Source of the DNA: DATEPR01 sp963780635
Lineage (GTDB): Bacteria > Actinomycetota > Actinomycetes > Mycobacteriales > Pseudonocardiaceae
DNA length: 64,000 bases
Direction: 5' to 3'
NCBI GenBank assembly: GCA_963780635.1
Contig: CAWACW010000012.1
Span: forward strand, 310,001-374,000
Both the position numbers and the translations under genes were made by a program. Below are positions 51,425-61,085 of the stretch, piece after piece. The notes beneath the pieces were generated by a model. The model worked only from the letters and a program-made list of their open reading frames with translations. It was not told the DNA's origin and ran no database searches. Position 1 is the stretch's first letter, and each line of letters starts with the position of its first letter.

Positions 51425-52594
51425 GTGGCCGGCGAGCCGACTCGGGCGGACAGGTTCAGTTTCGGGCTGTGGACCGTGGGTTGGCGGGCGGTCGACCCCT
51501 TCGGTGACGCCACCCGGCCGCCGCTGGACCCGGTGCAGAGCGTGCACCGGCTGTCCGAGCTGGGCGCCTGGGGCGTGACCTTCCACGACGACGACCTGAT
51601 CCCGTTCGGCAGCGACGACGCGGCCCGCGAGCACCACATCTCGCGCTTCCGCACGGCGCTGGCCGAGACCGGGGTCGTGGTGCCGATGATGACCACGAAC
51701 CTGTTCACCCACCCCGTGTTCCGCGACGGCGGGTTCACCAGCAACGACCGCGCGGTCCGCCGGTTCGCGCTGCGCAAGGTGCTGCGCAACATCGACCTGG
51801 CCGCTTCGCTGGGCGCGCAGACGTACGTGATGTGGGGTGGTCGCGAGGGTTCGGAGAGCGACGCCGCCAAGGACGTCCGGGCCGCGCTGGACCGCTACCG
51901 CGAGGCCGTCGACACGCTCGCCCAGTACGTCGTCGACCAGGGCTACGACCTGCGCTTCGCATTGGAGCCCAAGCCGAACGAGCCGCGCGGCGACATCCTG
52001 CTGCCCACGGTCGGGCACGCGCTGGCGTTCATCTCGACGCTGGAGCACCACGAGATGGTCGGCGTGAACCCGGAGGTCGGCCACGAGCAGATGGCCGGGT
52101 TGAACTTCGTGCACGGCATCAGCCAGGCGCTGTGGCAGGGCAAGCTGTTCCACATCGACCTCAACGGGCAGCGCGGCATCAAGTTCGACCAGGACCTGGT
52201 GTTCGGGCACGGTGATCTGCTCAACGCGTTCTTCCTGGTGGATCTGCTGGAGACCGGCGGCTACGAGGGCCCGCGGCACTTCGACTACAAGCCCTCCCGT
52301 ACCGAGGACATGGACGGCGTGTGGGCCAGTGCGGCCGCCAACATGCGCACCTATCTGTTGCTGCGCGAGCGGGCCGCCGCGTTCCGGGCCGACCCCCGGG
52401 TCGCCGAGGCGCTGCACGCGTCCCGGGTGGACGAACTGGCCGTCCCGACACTGGGTGCCGGCGAGACCACTGCCGATCTGCTCGCCGACCGCTCCGCGTT
52501 CGAGGACTTCGACGCGGACAAGGCCGCCGAGCGCGGCTACGGGTTCGTCGCGCTCAACCAACTGGCGTTGGAGCACCTGCTGGGCGCGCGGTGA
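51425..52594 (+). CDS. xylA: Xylose isomerase
   Basis: About 389 residues. Converts D-xylose to D-xylulose. Actinobacterial (group I) type: RFSFGLWTVGWRAVDPFGDA, VTFHDDDLIPFGS with the catalytic histidine, YVMWGGREGSES, FALEPKPNEPRGDILLPTVG, GVNPEVGHEQMAGLNFVHGI and FHIDLNGQRGIKFDQDLVFG with metal ligands. Start: GTG at 51425 sits 8 nt after GGGAGG; ATG at 51419 and 51404 are in frame. Overlaps xylB by GTGA. Confidence 0.96.
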   Translation: MAGEPTRADRFSFGLWTVGWRAVDPFGDATRPPLDPVQSVHRLSELGAWGVTFHDDDLIPFGSDDAAREHHISRFRTALAETGVVVPMMTTNLFTHPVFRDGGFTSNDRAVRRFALRKVLRNIDLAASLGAQTYVMWGGREGSESDAAKDVRAALDRYREAVDTLAQYVVDQGYDLRFALEPKPNEPRGDILLPTVGHALAFISTLEHHEMVGVNPEVGHEQMAGLNFVHGISQALWQGKLFHIDLNGQRGIKFDQDLVFGHGDLLNAFFLVDLLETGGYEGPRHFDYKPSRTEDMDGVWASAAANMRTYLLLRERAAAFRADPRVAEALHASRVDELAVPTLGAGETTADLLADRSAFEDFDADKAAERGYGFVALNQLALEHLLGAR

Positions 52595-53988
52595 CCAGGC
52601 TCGTCGCCGGCATCGACTCGTCCACCCAGTCGTGCAAGGTCGTGGTGCGCGACGCCGAGACGGGTGCGCTGATCAGGTCGGGCAGCGCGGCACACCCGGA
52701 CGGCACCGAGGTGCACCCGGACGCGTGGTGGCGGGCGTTGCAGGAGGCCGCTGACCGCGCCGGTGGGCTGGCGGACGTCGCCGCGGTCTCGGTGGGCGGC
52801 CAGCAGCACGGCATGGTGTGCCTGGACGAGGCCGGTGACGTGGTCCGGCCGGCACTGCTGTGGAACGACCTGCGCTCGGCGCACGCGGCGAGCGAACTGG
52901 TGGCCGAGCGCGGCCCGCATTTCTGGGCGGACGCGGTGGGTAGCGTGCCACTGGCGTCGTTCACCGTGGCGAAGCTGCGCTGGCTGGCCGAACACGAGCC
53001 CGACGCCGCGGCCCGCACGGCGGCGGTGGCACTGCCGCACGACTGGCTGACCTGGCGGCTGGCCGGGGCCACCGATATCGACGCCCTGACCACCGATCGC
53101 AGCGACGCCAGCGGCACCGGCTACTGGTCGCCCGCCGCGGGCGAGTATCGCCCCGACCTGCTGCACGAGGCGCTCGGCCACGACGCGGTCGTGCCCGAGG
53201 TGCTCGGTCCGACGGCGACCGCGGGCGACGCGACCTTCGGCGCGGTACTCGGGCCCGGCGCGGGCGACAACGCCGCGTCGGCGCTCGGCGTCGCGGCGGC
53301 CGCGGGTGACGTGGTGGTGTCCATCGGCACGTCGGGCACCGTGTTCGCGGTCGCCGACCAGCCGACCGCCGACCCGACGGCGATCATCGCGGGCTTCGCG
53401 GACGCGAGCGGCGTGTTCCTGCCGCTGGTGTGCACGCTCAACGCCGCGCGGGTCCTGACGGCCGCGGCGACGATGCTGGGCGTAGGCGTCGGCGAGCTGA
53501 GCACGTTGGCGCTGTCCGCACCGTCGGGCGCTGAGGGCCTGGTCGTCGTGCCGTACCTGGAGGGCGAGCGGACCCCGTCCAAGCCGACAGCGACCGGCGC
53601 CGTGCACGGCCTGACGCTGACCAACGCCACCCCGGCCAATGTCGCGCGGGCCGCCGTCGAGGGCATGTTGTGCGGGCTGGCCGACGGCCTGGACGCGCTC
53701 GTCGCGGCCGGTGTGCCGGTGGAGCGGGTGCTACTGGTCGGTGGCGGCGCGCGGGCCGAGGCCGTCCGCCGGATCGCGCCCGGGGTGCTCGGCTATCCGG
53801 TCGTCGTGCCACCGGCGGGCGAGTACGTGGCCGACGGCGCGGCCCGGCAAGCGGCCTGGGTGATGTCCGGCGCCGATGACCCTCCACTCTGGACGATTGG
53901 CGCGACCGAGACGTTCGAAGGACGCCCGCAACCGGACGTCCGGGAGCGCTATGCGGACGCACGGGATCTGGTGGTCGACCAGCTGTAG
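52591..53988 (+). CDS. xylB: Xylulokinase
   Basis: 465 residues, FGGY carbohydrate kinase. LVAGIDSSTQSCKVVVRDAE (phosphate 1 loop), the substrate motif VGGQQHGMVCLDEAGDVVRP, ALLWNDLRS, and the ATP-site VLLVGGGARAEAVRRIAPGV. Phosphorylates D-xylulose to enter the pentose phosphate pathway. GTG start overlaps the xylA stop (GTGA), so the two are made together under XylR. Confidence 0.96.
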   Translation: MTRLVAGIDSSTQSCKVVVRDAETGALIRSGSAAHPDGTEVHPDAWWRALQEAADRAGGLADVAAVSVGGQQHGMVCLDEAGDVVRPALLWNDLRSAHAASELVAERGPHFWADAVGSVPLASFTVAKLRWLAEHEPDAAARTAAVALPHDWLTWRLAGATDIDALTTDRSDASGTGYWSPAAGEYRPDLLHEALGHDAVVPEVLGPTATAGDATFGAVLGPGAGDNAASALGVAAAAGDVVVSIGTSGTVFAVADQPTADPTAIIAGFADASGVFLPLVCTLNAARVLTAAATMLGVGVGELSTLALSAPSGAEGLVVVPYLEGERTPSKPTATGAVHGLTLTNATPANVARAAVEGMLCGLADGLDALVAAGVPVERVLLVGGGARAEAVRRIAPGVLGYPVVVPPAGEYVADGAARQAAWVMSGADDPPLWTIGATETFEGRPQPDVRERYADARDLVVDQL

Positions 53989-54390
53989 GAACCGACCAGC
54001 CGGCCGCCCGTCGCAGTCGGATGACGTGGCGGCGACAGTGAAGGGCTTCCGGTCCGACCTCGGTGCCCTGACCAGCGCGTCGACGCAGTGCGGTACGACG
54101 TGCAACGAGGGCCGGACCGGGACGCAGCGGGCAAAGGCCGCACACACCCAGGCAGTGGGACACCCAGGCAGTGGGACATGGCCGGCGAGACGCTCGACCA
54201 CGCGCCGGCCGACCACCGGGGTCCCCGGCCACGTAGCGGACGAGACGGGCGTGCGGATCGACGACGCACTGGGCGCCTTCATGACCGCCGGCCCAACGAC
54301 CGGCTGGCCGGCTCGTAGCACCGGGTGCAGGCAAGGTCACTCGATAACGACGTGCGGCCGGGGGTCGGGGTTGCCTACAGTTGAGCGGGT
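53989..54390. other. Intergenic region xylB-hrpA
   Basis: 402 bp with no supported gene. A 16-bp direct repeat (ACACCCAGGCAGTGGG, about 54146 and 54161) is present. TACAGT at 54376-54381 lies 9 nt before the hrpA start and may be its -10 box. Confidence 0.5.
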
Positions 54391-57300
54391 ATGTCCACGT
54401 CACCGATCGCCACGTCCGCTGCCGACCTGGCCGCCCTCCTCCCGGACCTGACGATCCGCGACGAGCGCAGGCTGCGCCGGCGGCTGGAGGGCACCCGCAA
54501 GATCCGCGACCGCGTAGCCCAGCAGCGTGCCGTCGACGAGATCGCCACCACCGTCGAATCCGGGCTGGACCGGATCCGCCGCCGCCGGGAGTCGCTGCCC
54601 ACCCCGAGCTATCCCGAGGCGCTGCCGGTCAGCCGGCGGCGGGACGAGATCCTCGCGGCCATCCGCGACCACCAGGTCGTCGTCATCGCGGGCGAGACCG
54701 GGTCCGGCAAGACCACCCAGCTGCCGAAGCTCTGTCTGGAACTGGGCCGGGGTGTGCGCGGGCAGATCGGCCACACCCAGCCCCGCAGGCTGGCCGCCCG
54801 CACGGTGGCCGAACGGATCGCCGAGGAACTGGGCACCGAACTGGGCGGCCCGATCGGCTACACGGTCCGCTTCACCGACCATGCCAGCGACAGCACGTTG
54901 GTCAAGGTGATGACCGACGGCATCCTGCTCGCCGAGATCCAACGCGACCGGATGCTCTACCAGTACGACACGCTGATCATCGACGAGGCACACGAGCGCA
55001 GCCTGAACATCGACTTCATCCTGGGCTACCTCAAGGAACTACTCCCCCGGCGCCCGGACCTGAAGGTCATCATCACCTCGGCGACCATCGACCCGCACCG
55101 GTTCGCGCGGCACTTCAGCCGCGAGGGTGCCCCAGTGCCGGTGCTGGAGGTGTCCGGGCGGACCTATCCGGTGGAGCTGCGTTACCGGCCGATCATCGAC
55201 CCGGACGATCCGGACGCGGACCCCGACCGCGACCAGGTGCAGGCGATCTGCGACGCCGTCGGCGAGCTGAGCACCCTCGGCCGGGGCGACATCCTGGTGT
55301 TCTGCAGCGGTGAGCGGGAGATCAGGGACGCGGCCGACGGGCTGGCCAAACTGGACCTGCGCAACACCGAGATCACGCCGCTGTATGCCCGGCTGTCCTC
55401 CGGTGACCAGTACCGCGTGTTCCAGCCGCACACCGGCAGGCGCATCGTGCTGGCCACCAACGTCGCCGAGACGTCGTTGACCGTGCCCGGGATCAAGTAC
55501 GTGATCGACGCGGGTACCGCCCGGATCTCCCGGTACAGCCACCGGCTCAAGGTGCAGCGGCTGCCGATCGAGCCGATCTCGCAGGCCTCGGCGAACCAGC
55601 GCTCGGGCCGCTGCGGCCGCACGTCCGACGGCGTGTGCATCCGGCTGTATTCGGAAGACGACTTCGACGCGCGGCCGGAGTTCACCGACCCGGAGATCCT
55701 GCGCACCAACCTCGCCTCGGTGATCCTGCAGATGTCCGCGCTGGACCTGGGCGACCTGGCCGCGTTCCCCTTCCTGGACCCGCCCGACCGCCGCAACATC
55801 GCCGACGGCGTGCAGTTGCTGCAGGAACTCGGCGCGCTGGACGACGCCCGGCTCACCGATGTCGGCAAGCAACTCGCGCGGCTGCCGATCGACCCGCGGC
55901 TGGCCCGGATGGTGCTGGAGGCCGACCGAAACGGGAGTCTGCGCGATGTCCTCGTGGTCGCCGCCGCACTGTCCATCCAGGACCCACGCGAACGGCCGAC
56001 CGACTCCGAGCAGGCTGCCGATCAGCAGCACGCCCGGTTCACCGACCCGAACTCGGACTTCGCCGGCTACCTGAACCTGTGGCAGTACCTCGGCGAGCAG
56101 CGGAAAGCGCTGTCCAGTAATCAGTTCCGCAAACTGTGCCGGTCGGAGTTCCTGAACTTCCTGCGGGTACGCGAATGGCTGGACCTGCACGGCCAGCTGC
56201 GGCAGATCACCCGGGGCCTCGGCATGACACCGAGTGACAACCCGGCCGAACCCGATCAGGTGCACCAGGCGGTGCTCGCCGGGCTGCTGTCACACGTCGG
56301 CCTCAAGGACACGGCACGCAACGAGTACCAGGGGGCGCGCAACGCGAAGTTCGCGGTGTTCCCGGGCTCGGCCCTGTTCCGCAAGCCGCCGCGCTGGGTG
56401 ATGGCCGCCGAGCTGGTCGAGACGTCGCGGTTGTGGGGCCGCACCGCGGCGAGAATCGAACCGGAGTGGGTGGAGCGGCTGGCAGGCCACCTGGTCCGCC
56501 GCACGTACAGCGAGCCGAGGTGGATGCGGTCGCGCGGTGCTGTGATGGCGACCGAACGCGTGACGCTGTACGGCATTCCGCTCGTCACCGACCGCACCGT
56601 GAACTACGGCCGCGTCGACCCGGAACTGTGCCGGGAGCTGTTCATCCGGCGCGCGCTGGTCGACGGCGACTGGCAGACGCACCACAAGTTCTTCCACCAC
56701 AACCGGGCTCTGCTGGGCGAGGTGGCCGAGTTGGAGAACCGGGCGCGTCGCCGGGACATCCTGGTGGACGACGAGACGCTGTTCGAGTTCTACGACCAGC
56801 GGATCGACCAGGACGTGGTGTCGGCGCGGCATTTCGACAACTGGTGGAAGAAGACGCGGCGCGACCAACCGGACCTGCTGACGTTCGACCTGGACATGCT
56901 GGTCAACACCACGGCGGGCGATGTCACCGAGGAGCGGTATCCGACGGCATGGCGCTCGGAGGGTCCGCCGCTGCCGTTGACGTACGAGTTCGAGCCCGGC
57001 ACAGCGACCGACGGCGTGACCGTCGACCTGCCGCTGCCGGTGCTCGGCCAGGTGAGCGGCGACGAGTTCAGCTGGCAGGTACCCGGGCTGCGGCAGGAAC
57101 TGGTGACCGCGTTGATCCGGTCGCTGCCCAAGCAACTGCGGCGCAACTTCGTGCCCGCGCCGGACGTGGCGAAGGCGGTCCTCGCCGCGCTGCCGGAGGA
57201 CAGCGACGAGCCGCTGCTGGTCGCGTTGAGCCGGGAGTTGCGGCGCCAGACCGGGATCGTGGTACCGCAGGACGCGTGGCAGCCCGCTCAGATACCCGAG

Positions 57301-58299
57301 CACCTGAAGATCAACTTCCGGGTGGTCGACGAGCACCGGAAGACCGTCGCCGAGGGCCGTGACCTGGCCGAACTCCGGCGCGAGCTGCGGCCAAGGACCA
57401 CGTCGGCGCTGGCCGAGGCGGCCAAGGACATCACCCGCCGCGGCCTGACCGACTGGACGGTCGGCACGCTGCCGCGCAGCTATCGGCAGCACGTGAGCGG
57501 CTTCGACGTGACGGGCTACCCGGCGCTGGTGGACGCGGGTACCGCCGTGGACGTCAAGGTGTTCGACACCGAGGCGGAGCAGCGGCACGCGATGTGGCTG
57601 GGCACGCGGCGGCTGGTGCTGCTGACCGTGCCGTCGCCGGTGAAGTCGGTGATCCGGGGCCTGGACAACAGAGCGAAGCTCGCGCTGGGCACGCATCCGC
57701 ACCAGAGTGTCGGCGACCTGCTGGACGACTGTGCGAGCGCGGCCGTGGACCATCTCGTGGCCGCGCACGGCGGGCCGGCGTGGGACGAGGCGGGCTTCGT
57801 GGCGTTGCGCGCGGCGGTGCGTGCGGAGCTGGGCGCCACGACGTTCCGGGTGGTCGATCTGGTACGGCAGGTGCTGGTCGCGAGGCAGGAGGCGTTGACC
57901 AGGCTGGCGGACATGCCGTCGTTCACGCCCAAGGAGTCAATGGCCGACGTGCGGGCGCAGCTGGGTGCGCTGGTCTATCGGGGGTTCGTGACGGACACCG
58001 GGCTCGGGCACCTGGCTGATGTGCTGCGGTACGTGAAAGCGGTGGATCGGCGGCTGGAGAAGCTGCCGGAGAACCCGCGGCGGGACGTGGAGCGGACCGA
58101 GGACATCGCGGCCATCACGACCGAGTACCGCGACATCGTGGCGGACCTGCCCGCCGGTCAGGCGTCGTCGGAGCAGGTCCGGCATGTGCGATGGATGATC
58201 GAGGAGCTGCGGGTCAGCTACTTCGCCCAGCAGCTGGGCACGGCGTACCCCGTGTCCGACAAGCGGATCTACCGGGCGCTGGACGAGATCCAGGCCTAG
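54391..58299 (+). CDS. hrpA: ATP-dependent RNA helicase HrpA
   Basis: 1302 residues, full-length. DEAH/RHA helicase: Walker A VVIAGETGSGKTTQLPKLCL, Ia TQPRRLAARTVAERI, DEAH in TLIIDEAHERSLNIDFILGY, S-A-T in VIITSATIDPHRF, VI in NQRSGRCGRTSDGVCIRLYS. The helicase-associated and OB-fold domains and the long HrpA-specific C-terminal region (DUF3418) follow. Enteric HrpA rescues stalled ribosomes; others in the family act in RNA processing. ATG at 54391 with little or no leader. Single gene. Confidence 0.96.
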   Translation: MSTSPIATSAADLAALLPDLTIRDERRLRRRLEGTRKIRDRVAQQRAVDEIATTVESGLDRIRRRRESLPTPSYPEALPVSRRRDEILAAIRDHQVVVIAGETGSGKTTQLPKLCLELGRGVRGQIGHTQPRRLAARTVAERIAEELGTELGGPIGYTVRFTDHASDSTLVKVMTDGILLAEIQRDRMLYQYDTLIIDEAHERSLNIDFILGYLKELLPRRPDLKVIITSATIDPHRFARHFSREGAPVPVLEVSGRTYPVELRYRPIIDPDDPDADPDRDQVQAICDAVGELSTLGRGDILVFCSGEREIRDAADGLAKLDLRNTEITPLYARLSSGDQYRVFQPHTGRRIVLATNVAETSLTVPGIKYVIDAGTARISRYSHRLKVQRLPIEPISQASANQRSGRCGRTSDGVCIRLYSEDDFDARPEFTDPEILRTNLASVILQMSALDLGDLAAFPFLDPPDRRNIADGVQLLQELGALDDARLTDVGKQLARLPIDPRLARMVLEADRNGSLRDVLVVAAALSIQDPRERPTDSEQAADQQHARFTDPNSDFAGYLNLWQYLGEQRKALSSNQFRKLCRSEFLNFLRVREWLDLHGQLRQITRGLGMTPSDNPAEPDQVHQAVLAGLLSHVGLKDTARNEYQGARNAKFAVFPGSALFRKPPRWVMAAELVETSRLWGRTAARIEPEWVERLAGHLVRRTYSEPRWMRSRGAVMATERVTLYGIPLVTDRTVNYGRVDPELCRELFIRRALVDGDWQTHHKFFHHNRALLGEVAELENRARRRDILVDDETLFEFYDQRIDQDVVSARHFDNWWKKTRRDQPDLLTFDLDMLVNTTAGDVTEERYPTAWRSEGPPLPLTYEFEPGTATDGVTVDLPLPVLGQVSGDEFSWQVPGLRQELVTALIRSLPKQLRRNFVPAPDVAKAVLAALPEDSDEPLLVALSRELRRQTGIVVPQDAWQPAQIPEHLKINFRVVDEHRKTVAEGRDLAELRRELRPRTTSALAEAAKDITRRGLTDWTVGTLPRSYRQHVSGFDVTGYPALVDAGTAVDVKVFDTEAEQRHAMWLGTRRLVLLTVPSPVKSVIRGLDNRAKLALGTHPHQSVGDLLDDCASAAVDHLVAAHGGPAWDEAGFVALRAAVRAELGATTFRVVDLVRQVLVARQEALTRLADMPSFTPKESMADVRAQLGALVYRGFVTDTGLGHLADVLRYVKAVDRRLEKLPENPRRDVERTEDIAAITTEYRDIVADLPAGQASSEQVRHVRWMIEELRVSYFAQQLGTAYPVSDKRIYRALDEIQA

Positions 58300-58321
58300 G
58301 GCGGACACGTTCCGCGGCCTC

Positions 58322-58756
58322 TCAGTCGAGACAGAACTCGTTGCCCTCGATGTCCTGCATCACGATGCACGACTCGTCGTGGCCATCGGCGGGCAGTAGT
58401 CGCACGCGTACCGCGCCGAGCACGAGCAGTCGTGCGCACTCGGCCTCGAGTGCGGCGAGGCGCTCCGCACCCACGAGCCCGGAGCCGATCCGCACGTCGA
58501 GATGCAGCCGGTTCTTGACGACCTTGCCCTCGGGAACGCGCTGGAAGAACAGTCGCGGGCCCACACCTGAGGGATCGACGCAGGCGAACGCCGAACCCTG
58601 ACGCTCAGGCGGCAGCGAGCGATCGAAATCGCCCCACGTAGCAAACCCCGCCGGTGGAGGCGGTACGACGTACCCCAGCACCTCGCACCAGAAACGAGCG
58701 ACGCGCTCAGGTTCCGCGCAGTCGAGGGTGACTTGGAACTGCTTGACCGACGCCAT
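58322..58756 (-). CDS. VOC-family (glyoxalase-like) protein
   Basis: 144 residues. Glyoxalase/bleomycin-resistance fold of the glyoxalase-like type: FQVTLDCAEPERVARFWCEV, LGYVVPPPPAGFATWGDFDR, LFFQRVPEGKVVKNRLHLDV and the end SCIVMQDIEGNEFCLD. Metal-ligand histidine and glutamate positions are present, but the substrate is unknown. ATG at 58756 after GGGTGG. Converges with hrpA. Confidence 0.92.
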   Translation of the reverse strand: MASVKQFQVTLDCAEPERVARFWCEVLGYVVPPPPAGFATWGDFDRSLPPERQGSAFACVDPSGVGPRLFFQRVPEGKVVKNRLHLDVRIGSGLVGAERLAALEAECARLLVLGAVRVRLLPADGHDESCIVMQDIEGNEFCLD

Positions 58757-58955
58757 CGGTCCACCCTAGGGCGCGCGCCGTGCACCGAGACCCGCGTGGC
58801 TCACCCCGTAGCGCAGACACACACCCTGATCGGGCGAATCCGTCGCCAAGTGCAACCCCGGCCTGGTGAGTTGGGGTTCTACCAGTGTGACCAGTAACGC
58901 AGCTGCCATCAGCTCGAATCACCGGGATGCGACCGGTGCGGTAACCTCGAACACG

Positions 58956-58971
58956 ACACATGCGAATGTGT
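58956..58971. promoter_or_regulatory. Metal-regulator-type palindrome before the CDF gene
   Basis: ACACATGCGAATGTGT is an inverted repeat with 6-bp arms and a GCGA centre, 36-52 bp before the ATG. The size and A/T-poor centre resemble ArsR/SmtB-type sites; no such regulator gene is next to it. Confidence 0.5.
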
Positions 58972-59007
58972 GCATGAGTTGGTTCGGTGGGCTAAGGAGG
59001 TGGCCGG

Positions 59008-60333
59008 ATGAGCTTCAATCAGGAGCAGCTCCCGCGGCTCACCCTGCCCGGCTGCAGCGCTCCCACGGGCCCGCGCATGCTCGGCCAAGCCGACGCCTCA
59101 TCCCAGCATGCGCCGACAGCCGAACCCATCCCCAATCCAGACCGGGCAGAGTCGCTCGTCCCCCAGCCAGACCGCCCGTCGGCCGCAGGCCACAACGCTG
59201 CGACCAGCGACAACCGACCGACCGATCAGCGCGCTGCCGCCACCGACCCTTCGACCGCCAACGGCGACTCGCCCACCAGCCAATCTCCCGCCGTCAACTC
59301 CACGCCGGCAGCCCACCAACACCCGACCGGCGACAGCGACTCGACCAGCAGCCAGTCGACCGCCGGTCAGGCCGCGGCCGCCGGCCAGCACGCCGCCGAG
59401 CACGGTCACCACGGGGGCGGCCACAGCCATGCGGTCAGTCCGAACGCGGACCGCCGCTACCTGTGGACCGCCTTCGGCCTGATCGTGGCGTTCATGGCGG
59501 CCGAGGTCGTGGTGGGGTTCTCGGTGGGGTCGTTGGTGCTGCTCGCCGACGCCGGGCACATGGTGTCCGACGCGGCGGCGATCGGCCTGGCGCTGTTCGC
59601 GATGCGGCTGGCGCGGCGGCCTGCCGCGGGTGCGTACACGTATGGCCTGAAACGGGCGGAGATCCTGTCCGCGCTGGTCAACGGCGGGGCGCTACTCGCG
59701 CTCGGCGCGCTGTTCGTGGTCGAGGCCGTCCGCAGACTGCTCGATCCACCGGACGTGGCGGGCGTGCCGGTGCTGGTCGTCGCGCTGGTCGGTGTGCTGG
59801 TCAACATTGCCGCGACACTCGCGATGCGCCGGGCCGACCGGCGGAGCCTGAACATCGAGGGCAGCTTCCAGCACATCCTGACCGACCTGTACGCGTTCAT
59901 CGGCACCGCGGTGGCGGGCGTCGTGATCCTCACCACCGGGTTCGTCCAGGCGGATGCGATCGCCACGCTCCTCGTGGCGGTGTTGATGATCAAGGCGGGC
60001 GTCGGTCTCGTGCGCGAGTCCGGCAGAGTGGTACTGGAGGCGGCGCCGCGCGGCACCGACCCGGCATCCGTGCGCATGGCGATCATGGCGATGCCTGGCG
60101 TGCTGGACGTGCACGAACTGCACGTCTGGGAAGTCACGTCCGGCTTTCCGGCACTGTCGGCGCACGTGCTGGTCGACGGTCACCAGGACTGTCACGAGCG
60201 TCGCGCGGAGCTGGAACACGTGCTGGCCCAACGGTTCGACATCGAGCACACCACGCTGCAGGTCGACCATCCGCAGGCGACCGGCGACAACCATCGCCAC
60301 CGGGACGACCCGGGCTGCCCGACCGCGTGCTAA
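59008..60333 (+). CDS. Cation diffusion facilitator (CzcD/ZitB-like zinc exporter)
   Basis: 441 residues. The last ~300 are a standard CDF with six helices; metal-site pairs H-x-x-x-D appear as LLADAGHMVSDAAAIGLALF (helix 2) and FQHILTDLYAF (helix 5), and the cytoplasmic tail contains MPGVLDVHELHVWEVTSGFP. The first ~130 residues are disordered, made of short Pro/Thr/Ser/Asp pieces, ending in the His-rich EHGHHGGGHSHA before helix 1. That extension is unusual. Ribosome site GGAGG 6 nt from ATG at 59008. Likely exports Zn2+ (perhaps Cd, Co). Confidence 0.93.
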   Translation: MSFNQEQLPRLTLPGCSAPTGPRMLGQADASSQHAPTAEPIPNPDRAESLVPQPDRPSAAGHNAATSDNRPTDQRAAATDPSTANGDSPTSQSPAVNSTPAAHQHPTGDSDSTSSQSTAGQAAAAGQHAAEHGHHGGGHSHAVSPNADRRYLWTAFGLIVAFMAAEVVVGFSVGSLVLLADAGHMVSDAAAIGLALFAMRLARRPAAGAYTYGLKRAEILSALVNGGALLALGALFVVEAVRRLLDPPDVAGVPVLVVALVGVLVNIAATLAMRRADRRSLNIEGSFQHILTDLYAFIGTAVAGVVILTTGFVQADAIATLLVAVLMIKAGVGLVRESGRVVLEAAPRGTDPASVRMAIMAMPGVLDVHELHVWEVTSGFPALSAHVLVDGHQDCHERRAELEHVLAQRFDIEHTTLQVDHPQATGDNHRHRDDPGCPTAC

Positions 60334-60399
60334 CGGTCTGTCCGGTAGCCCTCACCGGGTAATTCCGCTTCCAGGCGGACACCTCGCCGCGTTGTCGTC

Positions 60400-60428
60400 G
60401 GCCCAGGTACAACACAGGTACCTGGGCC
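60400..60428 (+). terminator. Hairpin after the CDF gene (or part of a dispersed element)
   Basis: GGCCCAGGTAC-type stem (60400-60410 with 60418-60428) around a 7-nt loop. It may end the CDF transcript, or be the structural core of the repeat shared with 34119-34141. Confidence 0.45.
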
Positions 60429-60508
60429 TGCTCCGTCGTGCGATGCGCCCACCTGGAACCGGAATTCCACCGGCACGGTTACCGCACACACCACAAGGCG
60501 CCGGCCGC

Positions 60509-60533
60509 CGATACGCCCCCCTCGGGCGTATCG
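60509..60533 (+). terminator. Second hairpin downstream of the CDF gene
   Basis: A 10-bp stem CGATACGCCC (60509-60518) with GGGCGTATCG (60524-60533) and a 5-nt loop. No U-run. Confidence 0.45.
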
Positions 60534-61085
60534 ACGACCGGCATGGGTCGCAACGACCAGTCACTGAACGGAGTCAACCGACCCCACTCGACCGGGTGTC
60601 GCGACGGCGGGAATAGTACCGCGCGCGATCACCGGGCTGACACACAACTCGAATGACGCCGGAACCCCGCTTACCGTGCTGTACCAGCACCGCTGCCCTA
60701 TATCCGGACCGACATGGTTTCGGTCCGAGCCGGGTAGTCGGCCCATGACGACTAGTAAGGAGCCCGTCCCGGCATACAAACCAATTGAATTGCCTCATTA
60801 CGTGGCGTAACGACGGCACCGCCTATGCTGGACAGTCCACATCACCCCGGCCACCCGTCTCGGTAGGCACGGTTGGGCTTGGCGTATGCCACATCACCAC
60901 TCGAGCTGTTGGCTGCCCGACGTCGCACTGTCAGCCGCTCAACGCACAGCCGGTGGCCCGGCGGCGGTGGGCGCAGGCGCGGTCCGCCCCGGGGCATGGC
61001 GCACGCCACCAGGGCGTGCAGTCGACACCAAGTCGACGCGGCGGCCCGGTCGGCATGGGAGCCGAGCGGGTCGGGCTCCGGTTGC

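Larger units (their letters stand above)
60334..61085. other. Intergenic region with hairpins and a dispersed element
   Basis: 750 bp, no secure gene. It holds a hairpin at 60400-60428 (11-bp stem), another at 60509-60533 (10-bp stem, CGATACGCCC with its mate) and the palindrome TTACG-TGG-CGTAA (60798-60810) followed by TATGCT (60834-60839). An open frame of about 98 codons (60362-60656) reads RCRRPRYNTGTWACSVVRCA and continues EPEFHRHGYRTHHK; it is Cys/His-rich but has no start with a ribosome site. The first part matches the interior of the element at 34043-34214. Confidence 0.5.
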
